The notes: generated by a model from the letters alone, not told the origin. Numbered from the stretch's first letter, positions 34,437 to 43,536 are shown. The stretch: DNA of 64,000 nucleotides from Sporosarcina luteola (GCF_023715535.1 NZ_JAMBOI010000001.1:372001-436000); one strand, 5' to 3'. Translations and numbers: made by a program.

Positions 34437-34553
34437 GTGGGCGATTGAATTGAGCCCTTGATGAGATAATTAAGCCCTTGTGCTTTGCAAGTTACCAAGC
34501 AAGCTATGTATACCCTATCATTCTAGTAGTCGAAACCAGTCGGAAGACAAATT

Positions 34554-34592
34554 AAAAACACTCATCGTCTTTTGGAACGATAAGTGTTTTTT
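34554..34592 (-). terminator. terminator of the IDEAL-domain gene
   Basis: On the minus strand AAACACTTATCG ... CGATGAGTGTTTTTAATTT, with a loop of about 9 nt. Confidence 0.8.
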
Positions 34593-34611
34593 CATGATTT
34601 GTTTTTCAATT

Positions 34612-35055
34612 TCAGTGCATTCCTTCCGTCAGTTGAGTGAATAAGGCACGGTTGTTTGTATCGAGTGCGTAGTCGATCATGCGCAGGCGGTTGTCAGATT
34701 CGATTTCTTTCAACAGCTCCGCGGCTTCCCGGACGACTTCTTCCGGTATTTCCAATTTCAAGTTCAGTGTCCCTTCGAGGATCGATGACAGATGCAGATG
34801 AAGATCCGAGATGAGAAGCAGCTGGTAGAGCGGAAGCCGGATGAATCGGCTGCCCCGTTGGAAGACGAACACTTCTCCTAGGTTTTCGACTTGCAGGCTC
34901 TTCACGTTGACGACGATCTCTTTTCCTTCAGAGGGGACAAATTGGTATACTTCACCGCCTTTGATAATCGAGAAATATTGATAGGCGAACACGAGACGGA
35001 GACGAAAGTCCTCTTGGCTAGTGAAAAAAGGCGTCATACGCTGTACTGATAGCAT
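34612..35055 (-). CDS. IDEAL-domain protein of unknown function
   Basis: A 147-residue cytosolic protein. Residues about 1-105 form an unrecognised domain. The C-terminus (DNRLRMIDYALDTNNRALFTQLTEGMH) matches the IDEAL motif found at the end of several short Bacillales proteins (ID-ALD followed by F--L). ATG follows GGAGGGAGAACC. It has its own terminator and probably forms its own transcript. Role unknown; IDEAL proteins may be small regulatory adaptors. Confidence 0.75.
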   Translation of the reverse strand: MLSVQRMTPFFTSQEDFRLRLVFAYQYFSIIKGGEVYQFVPSEGKEIVVNVKSLQVENLGEVFVFQRGSRFIRLPLYQLLLISDLHLHLSSILEGTLNLKLEIPEEVVREAAELLKEIESDNRLRMIDYALDTNNRALFTQLTEGMH

Positions 35056-35142
35056 GGTTCTCCCTCCATCATTGAATATTCCGATTATTATTATTCTATC
35101 ATAGTTGACGATGTTTTGTGAATGATTTGTTTTCTATCTTAT

Positions 35143-35460
35143 TCACTTCCGTTTGGATTGATGATTTTTCTTGCTCGGTCTCATGATGAATTGGATTTCC
35201 AGCGGTTCGAAAGGGATTTTCCTTTTCAACAGCTGATTGATGAATTTACTATCCTTATCATTGAAGAAAGTCACTTCATCTGATAGATAATTGACGACAA
35301 TCGCCTCGGAATTGGGCTCAGGCGCCATGAATGTTTCGGCTGATATGAATCCGCCGCCGTTTCCGTCTTCCACGTAGACATGGTCGATCGATGTGTAGTC
35401 TCCCATTAGCAGATTACGTTTTTCATAGACTTTTGGTATATGTAGTAGTAATGTTTCCAA
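35143..35460 (-). CDS. conserved hypothetical protein
   Basis: About 105 residues from the TTG at 35460, which follows AGGGGGAA at good spacing; a longer frame from ATG 35517 lacks a site. The sequence is mixed alpha/beta with no signal peptide. It ends in a basic tail (RPSKKNHQSKRK). I recognise no motif. It lies divergent to ywqB, about 120 bp away. Confidence 0.6.
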   Translation of the reverse strand: METLLLHIPKVYEKRNLLMGDYTSIDHVYVEDGNGGGFISAETFMAPEPNSEAIVVNYLSDEVTFFNDKDSKFINQLLKRKIPFEPLEIQFIMRPSKKNHQSKRK

Positions 35461-35578
35461 TTTGGTTCCCCCTGCCAGTTTTTTGTTTGTCGTTTTCCAT
35501 ACTTTGAATGATATCATTTACGATTGCGGCATGAAAGCCTTATAATAAAGGGAATGCTTTAGTTTAGGGAGTGAGCCG

Positions 35579-37156
35579 ATGCACATGTCAGTGGAACGAG
35601 TTTCTTATTTACATGAGCGTGAAATAGATGAATGTATGAACATGATCAAACACTCTTTCCGGCCCGATGTGCAGGGTGAGGCGCATGTCATTCGAAAAGC
35701 CGTTTCATTGGTCCGTAAAGGCGCGTTGCATGATTTCCGTTTTTCACAGGACGCCACGGCCATTGAAGTGATGATAGCGGACGAGAAAGAGGAATTTGTC
35801 ACTCTTTCCCTTTCGATGACGGAAGCGTCTTGCACTTGTGTTGGGGATGATTGGTGCGCACATAAGATTGCGGTTGTCTTCCATCTTTACTCACAGTTCC
35901 ACTCGTTGACGGAATGGCTGCATGATTGGCAGCGGAGAGAAACGGAACAGATGGCGCTGACCGTTTCGGAGCGGACGCCAGAGGCTTGGAACGACGTGTT
36001 GTACAGGCTGGCTTCTCCGCTGCGGGAGATCGGGCCAAGCGATAATCCCAATGTGTTCATCCACGAAAGCTCGTTGATGGACCAGAAAGTGATTCCGCTG
36101 TCCCCTTTCGAATATGAATGGAAGCCATTGTTCGAACTGTTTTACCGGCTGCATCTGCTCGAGGCGGGCTGGTCTTTTGCACACGGACACCTCGAGGAGG
36201 CAAATCATTTCACGTACCGCCAATGGCAAGTGAAGATGTGGCTCAATGAACAGATCGAGAAGCTGCGCGATATCGGCAAGGCGCTTGGCAAGAATCCGCG
36301 GCTGTTTGAGACGGACGCGTTCTACAATGCGTTGAAAAAGCAAGTCCGCGAGTTCGTCCTGCGGAATAAAGGGCTTTTTGAAGTCCGCCTTGAAATCTAC
36401 GCGATCATGTGGGAGTTCCTGTACAAGGACACGGCTGCACAGGAGAAGGAGCTTGCCTTTCTCCTTGACGATGATTCGGTGGACGCAGCCTTTTTCGCCG
36501 CGTATTTCAATTTGACGAAAGGCGATGAAGAGACGCTCGCAAAAATAGCGGAGCGAGCGGGCGGCGAACTTGTCGGCCATTGGCTGCCGCTAGCGGATCT
36601 AGCTGCCGAGATGGAAGATCCAGGTTCCCTCTCCGTCATCATGAATACGATTTACCCGCATATCGGCGATTTTTTTGGCCGTATTCCGTTTTCCACGGAC
36701 CGGTATCATTTTATCCGGAAAATCGACGGATTGCTCGAGGAAGCGGATTTTCCTGAAACGCGCCGTGAAGAGCTTTTCATGATTTACGGGGAAGACGGCG
36801 TCAGCGCGTTCGGCGATTTCCTCATCGAGCGGGAGCGTTTCGCCGAATGGGCGGCGCTCATGCACCGGTTCAATGTTCCATATGACGGGCTTGAGCCGGA
36901 TACGTTGAAGTTCGTCCTCGCGAATGACCCGGCTTCGGTCATGCCGCTGCTCCATACGTATGCGATGCGGTTCATCCAGGAGAAGAACCGGCATAGCTAC
37001 CGTCGCGCCGTACGGTTGTTCAAAAATATGAAGGCAGGTGCGAAAAAGAGCGGCAAGGCGGATTTCTGGAACCGATATATCGACACCGTTCGCGAGCAGT
37101 ATCGACGGCTCCGCGCGTTGTCGGAAGAAATGGAAAAGGGGAATTTGAACTTATGA
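35579..37156 (+). CDS. ywqB: SWIM zinc-finger protein (YwqB-like)
   Basis: A 525-residue cytosolic protein. The SWIM zinc finger is at C85-x-C87-x5-C93-x-H95 (SCTCVGDDWCAH). The rest is helical with no enzymatic motif. SWIM proteins are usually paired with SNF2 ATPases, and here the SNF2 gene starts within the stop codon (ATGA at 37153-37156), as in the B. subtilis ywqB-ywqA pair. The finger probably binds DNA or helps the ATPase choose its target. ATG follows GGGAG. Confidence 0.85.
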   Translation: MHMSVERVSYLHEREIDECMNMIKHSFRPDVQGEAHVIRKAVSLVRKGALHDFRFSQDATAIEVMIADEKEEFVTLSLSMTEASCTCVGDDWCAHKIAVVFHLYSQFHSLTEWLHDWQRRETEQMALTVSERTPEAWNDVLYRLASPLREIGPSDNPNVFIHESSLMDQKVIPLSPFEYEWKPLFELFYRLHLLEAGWSFAHGHLEEANHFTYRQWQVKMWLNEQIEKLRDIGKALGKNPRLFETDAFYNALKKQVREFVLRNKGLFEVRLEIYAIMWEFLYKDTAAQEKELAFLLDDDSVDAAFFAAYFNLTKGDEETLAKIAERAGGELVGHWLPLADLAAEMEDPGSLSVIMNTIYPHIGDFFGRIPFSTDRYHFIRKIDGLLEEADFPETRREELFMIYGEDGVSAFGDFLIERERFAEWAALMHRFNVPYDGLEPDTLKFVLANDPASVMPLLHTYAMRFIQEKNRHSYRRAVRLFKNMKAGAKKSGKADFWNRYIDTVREQYRRLRALSEEMEKGNLNL

Positions 37157-39897
37157 CGAAAATGGATACGCTGAATCTCCTCTTCCAATTGGCGATCGAA
37201 CGGGACGAAGGAGGGCGGTATTCGGTTACCGCGACAGACCCGTCCGGACGTGCGGTTGCCCCGGACAGGCTCTCCTCCTTCCTGTTCTTCAATAATGAAC
37301 AGGCGTTGTACGGCTTGTTGCCGACGACCGATGAAGAGGCCGTCCATTTGAATACGAATGAATTCCTGCAAGTGTTTGCGGGCAAGACGCATCCTTTCGC
37401 TTCGTTTGAGGGCAGTTCGACGAAAGACGAGGCCCATTTATCCGCGTTGCGGGAAGCGGCCCGTTTATGGAATGAACCCGATTTCTGGCAGCATGCGGAG
37501 CTGGACGCAGGGACAATCCGATTCGACGAGGAGAAAATCGGGATTTCCGCCCTTTCTTCGATGATTTTGCATGATGCGATTCGCGAAAAAATCGATGCTT
37601 CGGCAATGCGGCTCGATCAGTTGCCGGCGCTGCTGCCGCATTTGCGGAAGTACGGTTGGCCTGGCGATTCAGTTTCGACGATTCCGGTCCGGGTCGCTTT
37701 CCGTCTGACGGAGCCCGCTGAAGACGGGGATACGGAATGGCTGCTCGAGACGGTTGTCGTCAGCGAACGCGGGACGCATTGGACGCCCGCTGTCCGGAAA
37801 GCGAATGCGGAAATCGGCGATGCGCTGCCTGCGAAATGGAAGGATTATGCCGATGAAATCCGGGAGAAGCAGTCCGAAATGGTGTCTTTCCTGCGTTCGG
37901 TCGAGGCTGAGCCCGGGAACCGATTTTTGTCGATTGCGATGTCCGATCCGGAAGTGCGGATGTTCATCCAGGAAGATCTGCCTGTGTTCCAGTCGTTCGG
38001 GTATGCTGTCATTTTGCCGGCTTGGCTGAAGTCGGTGACGGAGTCGAAGATGCGCGTCCGGACGAGTGCGAGTGTGCAGTCGTATCGGTCCGCCGCCGGT
38101 CTTAATGAAGTGCTTTCTTTCGATTGGAACTTTTCGCTTGCCGGGAAGGAGATCGATCAGGACTCGTTCCGCAGGCTGGTGGATGAGAATCGCGAGTATA
38201 TCCGGTCGGGCGACGAGTGGTTCCATATCGACCCGCTTTGGCTAAAGCGGATCCGCGAGCTGATGGAGCAGGCGGATGCTGGCGAGTGGACGGTGAAGGA
38301 TCTGCTGTTCCAGGAGATTCCCGAGGAGATCATTCCGGTCGACGAGGATGATGAGTCGGATGATCCCCTTCTGGCGTTTTCGATGAAACAGTCGCTGCGC
38401 GAGTATGTCGAAATGGTCTCGAATAAGCAAGGCCTGCCTGACGCGGGTATTCCGGCTGAATTGAAGGCGGAGCTCCGGCCCTATCAAGTCGACGGGTATA
38501 ATTGGCTCGTCTTCATGCGCGAACATCATTTCGGCGCTGTTTTGGCCGATGATATGGGGCTCGGGAAGACGGTGCAGCTCATTACGTATTTATTGAATGT
38601 GCATGCGCGCCCGGAAACGGACTCCCCTTCGCTCATCATCTGCCCGACGAGCGTGCTCGGCAACTGGCAGAAGGAGATCGAGCGATTTGCACCTTCGCTT
38701 AAGGTTCATACGCATTACGGTCCGACGCGTGCCCGGGAGGAAGAGTTCGCTGCGCTTTTGAAAGAGCGCAAGCCGGATGTCATTTTGACGACGTACGGCA
38801 CCGCGACGCAGGACGATGAGACGCTTGGCAACACTGTATTTGCGAGCATTACGCTCGATGAAGCGCAAAACATCAAGAACATGCAGACGAAGCAGTCCCG
38901 GGCGATCCGGAAATTGCATGGCGACCATCAGATTGCGTTGACGGGGACGCCGATCGAGAACCGGTTGTCGGAGCTGTGGGCGATTTTCGATTTCATCCAT
39001 AAAGGGTATTTCGGAAGCTTCCGGACGTTCTCCGAGCAGTTTATCGTTCCGATCGAGCGCGATGATTCGGAGCTTGAGAAGCGCAAATTGCGGGCGAAGA
39101 TCCGTCCGTTCCTGCTGCGCCGTACGAAGAACGATCCTGATTTGCAGTTGAATCTTCCGAAGAAGCTTGAACAGAATGAGTATTGCCCGTTGACGACGGA
39201 GCAGGCTGCGCTCTATGAAAGTTTCATCGAGGACACGAAGTTCAAGTTGGATACGTTGACCGGCTTTGAGCGGAAAGGGCTCATTTTGAAGATGTTGAGC
39301 CGCTTGAAGCAGCTTTGCAATCATCCTTCGCTGTTTTTGAAGGAGCCGCATGCGCCTGCTGACCAGATGCTGGAGCGGTCGGTGAAGTTGAACCGGATCG
39401 TGTCGATGGCGGCGGACATTGCTTCAAATGGTGAGCAGTGTTTGATATTCACACAGTATATTGGAATGGGCCAGTTGATCCGCCAATGTTTGAGCGAGCT
39501 GTATGATATCGATGTGCCGTTCTTGTCGGGCAGCATGCCGAAGGGGCAGCGCGATCATTTGGTCGAGGCGTTCCAGGCCGGTGAATTCCCGGTTTTCATC
39601 CTGTCGTTGAAGGCTGGCGGCACAGGGTTGAATTTGACGGCGGCGAACCATGTGCTGCACGCCGATCGCTGGTGGAATCCTGCGGTTGAGAACCAGGCGA
39701 CGGACCGGGCGTACCGGATCGGCCAGACGAAGTTCGTGCATGTCCATAAGTTTGTGACTGTCGGGACGATTGAAGAGAAGATCGATAAGATGCTTGTCGA
39801 GAAAGCGGCGCTGTCCGCGGATTTGATCCAGTCTAGTCAATGGCTGACGGAACTGTCCGATACTGAGTTGGATGATCTTCTTTCATTTGAAAGATAG
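37153..39897 (+). CDS. ywqA: SNF2-family DEAD-like DNA translocase/helicase (YwqA-like)
   Basis: A 914-residue ATPase of the bacterial SNF2 group. An N-terminal accessory region (about 1-430) precedes the helicase core. Core motifs: I, DDMGLGKTVQLI (about 464); II, LDEAQNIKN (about 570); III, LTGTPIENRLSELWAIFDF; and in the second RecA lobe SLKAGGTGLNLTAANHV and DRWWNPAVENQATDRAYRIGQT. It would use ATP to move along duplex DNA and displace proteins, perhaps in repair. It is translationally coupled to the SWIM protein and ends in a strong terminator. Confidence 0.92.
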   Translation: MTKMDTLNLLFQLAIERDEGGRYSVTATDPSGRAVAPDRLSSFLFFNNEQALYGLLPTTDEEAVHLNTNEFLQVFAGKTHPFASFEGSSTKDEAHLSALREAARLWNEPDFWQHAELDAGTIRFDEEKIGISALSSMILHDAIREKIDASAMRLDQLPALLPHLRKYGWPGDSVSTIPVRVAFRLTEPAEDGDTEWLLETVVVSERGTHWTPAVRKANAEIGDALPAKWKDYADEIREKQSEMVSFLRSVEAEPGNRFLSIAMSDPEVRMFIQEDLPVFQSFGYAVILPAWLKSVTESKMRVRTSASVQSYRSAAGLNEVLSFDWNFSLAGKEIDQDSFRRLVDENREYIRSGDEWFHIDPLWLKRIRELMEQADAGEWTVKDLLFQEIPEEIIPVDEDDESDDPLLAFSMKQSLREYVEMVSNKQGLPDAGIPAELKAELRPYQVDGYNWLVFMREHHFGAVLADDMGLGKTVQLITYLLNVHARPETDSPSLIICPTSVLGNWQKEIERFAPSLKVHTHYGPTRAREEEFAALLKERKPDVILTTYGTATQDDETLGNTVFASITLDEAQNIKNMQTKQSRAIRKLHGDHQIALTGTPIENRLSELWAIFDFIHKGYFGSFRTFSEQFIVPIERDDSELEKRKLRAKIRPFLLRRTKNDPDLQLNLPKKLEQNEYCPLTTEQAALYESFIEDTKFKLDTLTGFERKGLILKMLSRLKQLCNHPSLFLKEPHAPADQMLERSVKLNRIVSMAADIASNGEQCLIFTQYIGMGQLIRQCLSELYDIDVPFLSGSMPKGQRDHLVEAFQAGEFPVFILSLKAGGTGLNLTAANHVLHADRWWNPAVENQATDRAYRIGQTKFVHVHKFVTVGTIEEKIDKMLVEKAALSADLIQSSQWLTELSDTELDDLLSFER

Positions 39898-39905
39898 TTG
39901 TGCGG

Positions 39906-39938
39906 CCTCGGTTTCCTATTGGGAACCGGGGTTTTTTC
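39906..39938 (+). terminator. terminator of ywqBA
   Basis: CCTCGGTTTCC-TATTG-GGAACCGGGG followed by TTTTTT. It touches the stop of the opposing small gene. Confidence 0.85.
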
Positions 39939-40098
39939 ATGTCCGCTGTGCCGGGCGCCGTGTATGTATAGGGATGACTTTTCTGGCGAACTCCATTTCT
40001 TCCAATTCGTTGATCCTTTCATTCATTCCGGCGATGATGCGGATGAGTTGTCCGACTTGCAGTTCCATGCGGATGAGTTGCTGTTCGAATTGTTCCAT
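39937..40098 (-). CDS. 53-residue coiled-coil protein, unknown
   Basis: Starts at ATG 40098 after GAGGAGG, giving MEQFEQQLIRMELQVGQLI and so on. Heptad-like hydrophobic spacing through residues 3-38 predicts a coiled coil; the tail is basic. No family is recognised. It converges on ywqA, and its upstream region carries three strong hairpins, so its leader may be structured. Confidence 0.6.
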   Translation of the reverse strand: MEQFEQQLIRMELQVGQLIRIIAGMNERINELEEMEFARKVIPIHTRRPAQRT

Positions 40099-40128
40099 AT
40101 GTCTTTCCTCCTCTCGGTTTTGGTTAAG

Positions 40129-40251
40129 ATGCGGCGGGAGCGGTCCCCGCCGCATATGTCGGCAAGATCATTCAGCCTACGCAGCAAGCATTGCGTCTGG
40201 CGGACGCGATGCCCCCTGTGGATATGGGAGAATCCCCACCCTTCCATATCC
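40129..40251. other. three consecutive strong hairpins
   Basis: ATGCGGCGGG-AGCGGT-CCCCGCCGCAT (40129-40155), GCATTGCGTC-TGGCG-GACGCGATGC (40188-40212) and GGATATGG ... CCATATCC (40220-40251) follow within 123 bp, between ssb and the 53-residue gene. On the minus strand they would form a structured leader ending about 30 nt before the start codon. The first may also terminate ssb. No known riboswitch is recognised. Confidence 0.55.
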
Positions 40252-40380
40252 TAATCGCTTTTTCTCCTTCTTACTCACTTAGATATTTTCATTCCAATAT
40301 TCATTTTTTTGTGTATCCGAACTATTCGGCGGTCCCCCTTTTTTGTCATTTTCGCTGCCCTATGTATCTCCCAATGAAGG

Positions 40381-40839
40381 TCAATAGATAGGCAGTCCCT
40401 CTTTTTCGTCCTGCGGCAGATGGAAGTTCGTGCTGACTTTCTCCTGTGCCGTCTTGCTCTCAATCTCGCCGCTTTGTTGCTCATTTCCTTCAGTCTCTCC
40501 GTACAAGTTGTCGTTCGTTCTCCGCTTTGTCGACAGGAAACGGATTTCCTCTCCGATCACTTCGGTCACGAAGACGCGGCTATTGTCTTCGCGTTCGTAT
40601 GTCCTCGATTGAATCCGTCCGCCGACACCTACCAAAGATCCTTTTCCACAATGTTTCGCCGTGTTTTCCGCCACTTTCCCCCATGCTGTGCAAAGGATGA
40701 AATCAGCGTCCACTTCGCCATGCTGGTTCTTGAAATTGCGGTTTACGGCAAGGATGAAGCTTGTCTGCAGTCTCCCTTCCGACAGCCTTCGTAAAATCGG
40801 ATCTTTTGTCATGCGCCCTACGAGTGCAACTTGGTTCAC
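40381..40839 (-). CDS. ssb: single-stranded DNA-binding protein
   Basis: A 152-residue OB-fold protein that coats single-stranded DNA. The start is GTG after AAGGAGGGGG. The N-terminal domain is typical: MNQVALVGRMTKDPILRR, FILAVNRNF, ADFILCTAWGKVAENTAKHCGKGSLVGVGGRIQSRTYE. The tail ends DEKEGLPIY instead of the usual DDDIPF, so binding to partner proteins may differ. Its place near ywqA matches B. subtilis ssbB (ywpH), but it is longer than SsbB (about 113 residues). It is likely a second SSB rather than the replication one. Confidence 0.85.
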   Translation of the reverse strand: MNQVALVGRMTKDPILRRLSEGRLQTSFILAVNRNFKNQHGEVDADFILCTAWGKVAENTAKHCGKGSLVGVGGRIQSRTYEREDNSRVFVTEVIGEEIRFLSTKRRTNDNLYGETEGNEQQSGEIESKTAQEKVSTNFHLPQDEKEGLPIY

Positions 40840-41082
40840 TTTTCCCCCTCCTTTCTTTCTGTGATGACTTCATCATATGACGGATTGAAAATTGGTGCAA
40901 ATCAGTAAAACCTGCTTTTGATAGGGTTTTTGGGTAGTTTTATTGGTGGAGAAATGAAGGATGTGGATGTTGGCAAGGGTTTGGAAGTTTTCATTTATAC
41001 GGGATAATTCGAGCTCGGCTGTTTCTGAAGTTTTTTTCCGACGTATGGTATACTTGATGAAAAAGTGAGCGGGGTGGCGCAT

Positions 41083-41520
41083 TTGAAGACGTTTAAGATG
41101 ATTTCGGTCGGTATATTGATAGATGATAAGATCCAGGACTTTCCGCTGGTCGACGGCATTATTATCAATCAGGAGAATAGCCACCGGATGTGGATTTTGG
41201 AACTTTTCATCGATCAGGAGCATCAGCAATTGTTCGAAGGGTGGAAGGAATCGGCCGAGTTATTGGAAGCGCGCGTCGTCATTTCCTATCCGGAAAACGA
41301 GCCCGCGGGATTCCGCGTGGCGGTTGATACGGTGCAGCAGATCGGCGAGCATATTTCGGTATTGTTGAAAGGCCGATTGAAGCGCGCCCGCACCCAGTAC
41401 GCGGAGCATTTATTGGAGGAATTGATTACCGAGGGGCTGGGCGGCGATGAGCTGCTGAAGCGTTTCGAATCGGATATGCGCGAGCGTCCGCGGTTGAAGA
41501 AGGATCGGGAAGAAGCGTGA
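41083..41520 (+). CDS. ywpF: YwpF-family protein
   Basis: About 145 residues from a TTG at 41083 (MKTFKMISVGILIDD...), which has GGGGTGG upstream; a GTG at 41065 is in frame but lacks a site. It matches remembered YwpF: two-beta-layer start, LVDGIIINQENSHRMWILELF, ISVLLKGRLKRAR. Function unknown. A TGGTATACT extended -10 lies about 30 bp upstream. It ends in a terminator, followed at once by repeat locus J. Confidence 0.75.
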   Translation: MKTFKMISVGILIDDKIQDFPLVDGIIINQENSHRMWILELFIDQEHQQLFEGWKESAELLEARVVISYPENEPAGFRVAVDTVQQIGEHISVLLKGRLKRARTQYAEHLLEELITEGLGGDELLKRFESDMRERPRLKKDREEA

Positions 41521-41523
41521 AGG

Positions 41524-41550
41524 GAGCTGCCTGTTAGGGCGGCTTTTTTT
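41524..41550 (+). terminator. terminator of ywpF
   Basis: AGCTGCC-TGTTAG-GGCGGCT followed by TTTTTT, just past the stop codon. Confidence 0.75.
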
Positions 41551-41557
41551 GATGGCG

Positions 41558-41885
41558 TTTATGCGTGATTGCGGGGATTTATGCGCGGATATCGCGGTTT
41601 ATGCGCAGGTGCGGGGCGTTATGCTTGGATAGCGCGGTTTATGAGCGGGTGTGGGGCGTTATGCGCGGATAGCGCGGTTTATGAGCGGGTGCGGGGCGTT
41701 ATGCGTGGAAAGCGCGATTTATGCGTTGGTGAGGGGATTTATGCGCGGATAGCGGGATTTATGCGCGGGTGCGGGGCGTTATGCGTGGATAGCGCGGTTT
41801 ATGAGCGGGTGCGGAATTTACGTTTCGCGGATTGGTCCAAGTTTGAAGCTGACTCCTATTCGCGCCAGATGCCTTTGACAAGTAC
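41558..41885 (+). repeat. intergenic repeat locus J (13 exact 20-bp ATGCG units, anchor-like end)
   Basis: Thirteen units with an exact 20-bp period from 41561 to 41820. Two unit types largely alternate (ending ATAGCGCGGTTT or GTGCGGGGCGTT), giving a 40-bp dimer period. A diverged anchor follows at 41860-41885 (TCGCGCCAGATGC CTTTGACAAG). It lies between the ywpF terminator and the lipoprotein terminator. Confidence 0.9.
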
Positions 41886-41949
41886 AGCTCTTTTTCAAAT
41901 GGATGCGGGAGATACTGTTGGACTCGGCCTCATTATGACGCGATTGTAA

Positions 41950-41984
41950 AAAAAGAAAAACCGCCGGGGGGGTGGCGGTTTTCT
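41950..41984 (-). terminator. terminator of the Asn-rich lipoprotein gene
   Basis: On the minus strand AGAAAACCGCC-ACCCCCCC-GGCGGTTTTTCTTTTTTT, 25 bp past the stop. Confidence 0.85.
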
Positions 41985-42009
41985 TTCGGCTTGCGGTTAG
42001 CGGTTGTTG

Positions 42010-42360
42010 TTACCGGTTACGATTTGTGTCGTTGTCATTTGTTAGGATGTCATCATTCGGTGATGTTGTGTTGTCACCGTTCATGTCTCCGTTGTTACGG
42101 TTTCCATCATTGATGATTCCGTTGTTTACACCGTTTCCATCGAGTCCGTTATCGATTCCATCCATGTCCGGTCCTGCGCCGTTGTTAACTCGTGGAGTCG
42201 TGTCGTTAAGACCGTTGTCCAGGTTTTCCATCGGCGTTTCGTTGTTGCCTGGAACGTTGTTACCATTGTCGTTGTTGCCGTTGCCGTTGTTGCCTGCGTC
42301 GCCACATGCTGTCAAGACAAGTCCGGAAACGAGTACGAACGGTATCGCTTTTTTGAACAT
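42010..42360 (-). CDS. Asn/Asp/Gly-rich lipoprotein, unknown
   Basis: A 116-residue predicted lipoprotein. Starts at ATG 42360 after AAGGAGG; a longer frame from 42393 is less likely. The lipobox LTAC puts the lipid-modified Cys at about residue 19. Beyond it the chain is almost wholly N, D, G, T and P with short repeated patterns (GNGNNDNGNN, DGIDNGLDGNG), so it is likely unfolded, perhaps binding cations or coating. No family recognised. Confidence 0.75.
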   Translation of the reverse strand: MFKKAIPFVLVSGLVLTACGDAGNNGNGNNDNGNNVPGNNETPMENLDNGLNDTTPRVNNGAGPDMDGIDNGLDGNGVNNGIINDGNRNNGDMNGDNTTSPNDDILTNDNDTNRNR

Positions 42361-42448
42361 GAAAATTCCCTCCTTTCCACAAGCCTCTCTCATACAAATC
42401 GTATGATACTTGTAGGTTGGCTAAAAAGGAGGGAACTATCCATACTTT

Positions 42449-42841
42449 TTATTGTTCTTTTTCGAGCTGATCTTTGAGCAGCGATTCGACGTAGACAGCT
42501 TCTGCTTTGCAGTCGTATGTCAAGTGCGTGTCAAGTTTTTCCTGCATGATCTGGATGTTGGCGATCTGCTCTTCGGATGGCGGATCGTTTAAAATGCGCT
42601 GGATGACTTCATTGATTCGCTGGGCGAGGTCTTCGTGAAATTTCGGTTCTCTTTTCACGTCGTCCGGAATTGTTGTATACCATAGTGCTTTAGTCGTGAT
42701 GTATTCGCGCCATGAATCGATGAAGTCCTCGATATCGTACAGCTCTTCGTCCCAGCCAATGTCCGCCATGTATTGCTCGAACGTCTGGGTGATGGAGCGC
42801 GTGATGCTACTTTTTATATTTGGAGAAAGATCATTGTACAT
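42449..42841 (-). CDS. conserved hypothetical acidic protein
   Basis: A 130-residue, mostly helical, acidic cytosolic protein (TFEQYMADIGWDEELYDIEDFIDSW). ATG follows GGGAGGT. No catalytic motif or membrane segment was seen. It lies between fabZ and the lipoprotein gene, with about 100 bp on each side, and may be its own transcript. Function unknown. Confidence 0.7.
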   Translation of the reverse strand: MYNDLSPNIKSSITRSITQTFEQYMADIGWDEELYDIEDFIDSWREYITTKALWYTTIPDDVKREPKFHEDLAQRINEVIQRILNDPPSEEQIANIQIMQEKLDTHLTYDCKAEAVYVESLLKDQLEKEQ

Positions 42842-42938
42842 AATTGGTTGGTACCTCCCACTGTAAACGTGCGTGTGATGCCCATGTCAATATACACACT
42901 GCACTTTCATTGTAGCTGACATTTTGCACGTGCGCAAA

Positions 42939-43382
42939 TTATTTTGAAGCTTCTGCCACTGGACCTAATGCGAATGTGATTTCCGTCTCGCAGGCGATTT
43001 CGCCGTCGACGGTCGCTACCGCTTTCCCTTTTCCAATGGACCCGCGCATCCGCGTGATTTCGACTTCGAGTCTCAATTGGTCTCCGGGAACGACTTGGCG
43101 TTTGAACCGGCAGTTGTCGATGCCTGCAAAGAATGCGAGGCGGCCGCGGTTTTCCTCTTTTTGAAGGATGGCGACTGCGCCGACTTGGGCAAGCGCTTCG
43201 ACGATCAGGACGCCCGGCATGACCGGGTAGCCTGGAAAGTGGCCGTTGAAAAAGTCTTCGTTGATTGTAACGTTTTTCAGGCCGACGACCCGTTTCCCTT
43301 CTTCGATTTCTGTTATCCTATCGACTAAAAGGAAGGGATAGCGATGGGGAATGATTTTTTGAATTTGTTCTGCAGTTAGCAT
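42939..43382 (-). CDS. fabZ: 3-hydroxyacyl-[acyl-carrier-protein] dehydratase
   Basis: A 147-residue hot-dog-fold enzyme that dehydrates beta-hydroxyacyl-ACP in fatty acid elongation. Catalytic H48 ([12 protein letters not shown]) and E62 (IVEALAQVG) are present; [12 protein letters not shown] at the N-terminus is characteristic. Length is normal. Its place near flhOP and mbl matches B. subtilis ywpB. It appears separately transcribed from the rpoY/EpuA-like gene upstream by a gap of about 150 bp. Confidence 0.92.
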   Translation of the reverse strand: MLTAEQIQKIIPHRYPFLLVDRITEIEEGKRVVGLKNVTINEDFFNGHFPGYPVMPGVLIVEALAQVGAVAILQKEENRGRLAFFAGIDNCRFKRQVVPGDQLRLEVEITRMRGSIGKGKAVATVDGEIACETEITFALGPVAEASK

Positions 43383-43536
43383 TTCCTTTATCCTCCCGAC
43401 AATGTATGTAGTTAACTTAATTCAGCAAAAATAAACCACTACAATAAGTGTGTGATTAATGTTATAACACCACGTGCCTTAATTTCTGCAAAGAACGCAG
43501 AAATACGGCAAATCGATCCCTTCGCTGATCGATTCT

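Noticed and set aside
35891-36580. Long antisense frames opposite ywqB and ywqA (also 38590-39351)
   Set aside because: Common in GC-rich genes; the plus-strand frames carry clear SWIM and SNF2 motifs.
41569-41949. Long open frames inside the repeat arrays (for example here, 51369-51981, 62851-63397 and 30210-30527)
   Set aside because: They follow from repeat composition, are open in several frames at once, lack ribosome sites and give repetitive low-complexity proteins; unit lengths of 20-21 bp do not keep one frame.
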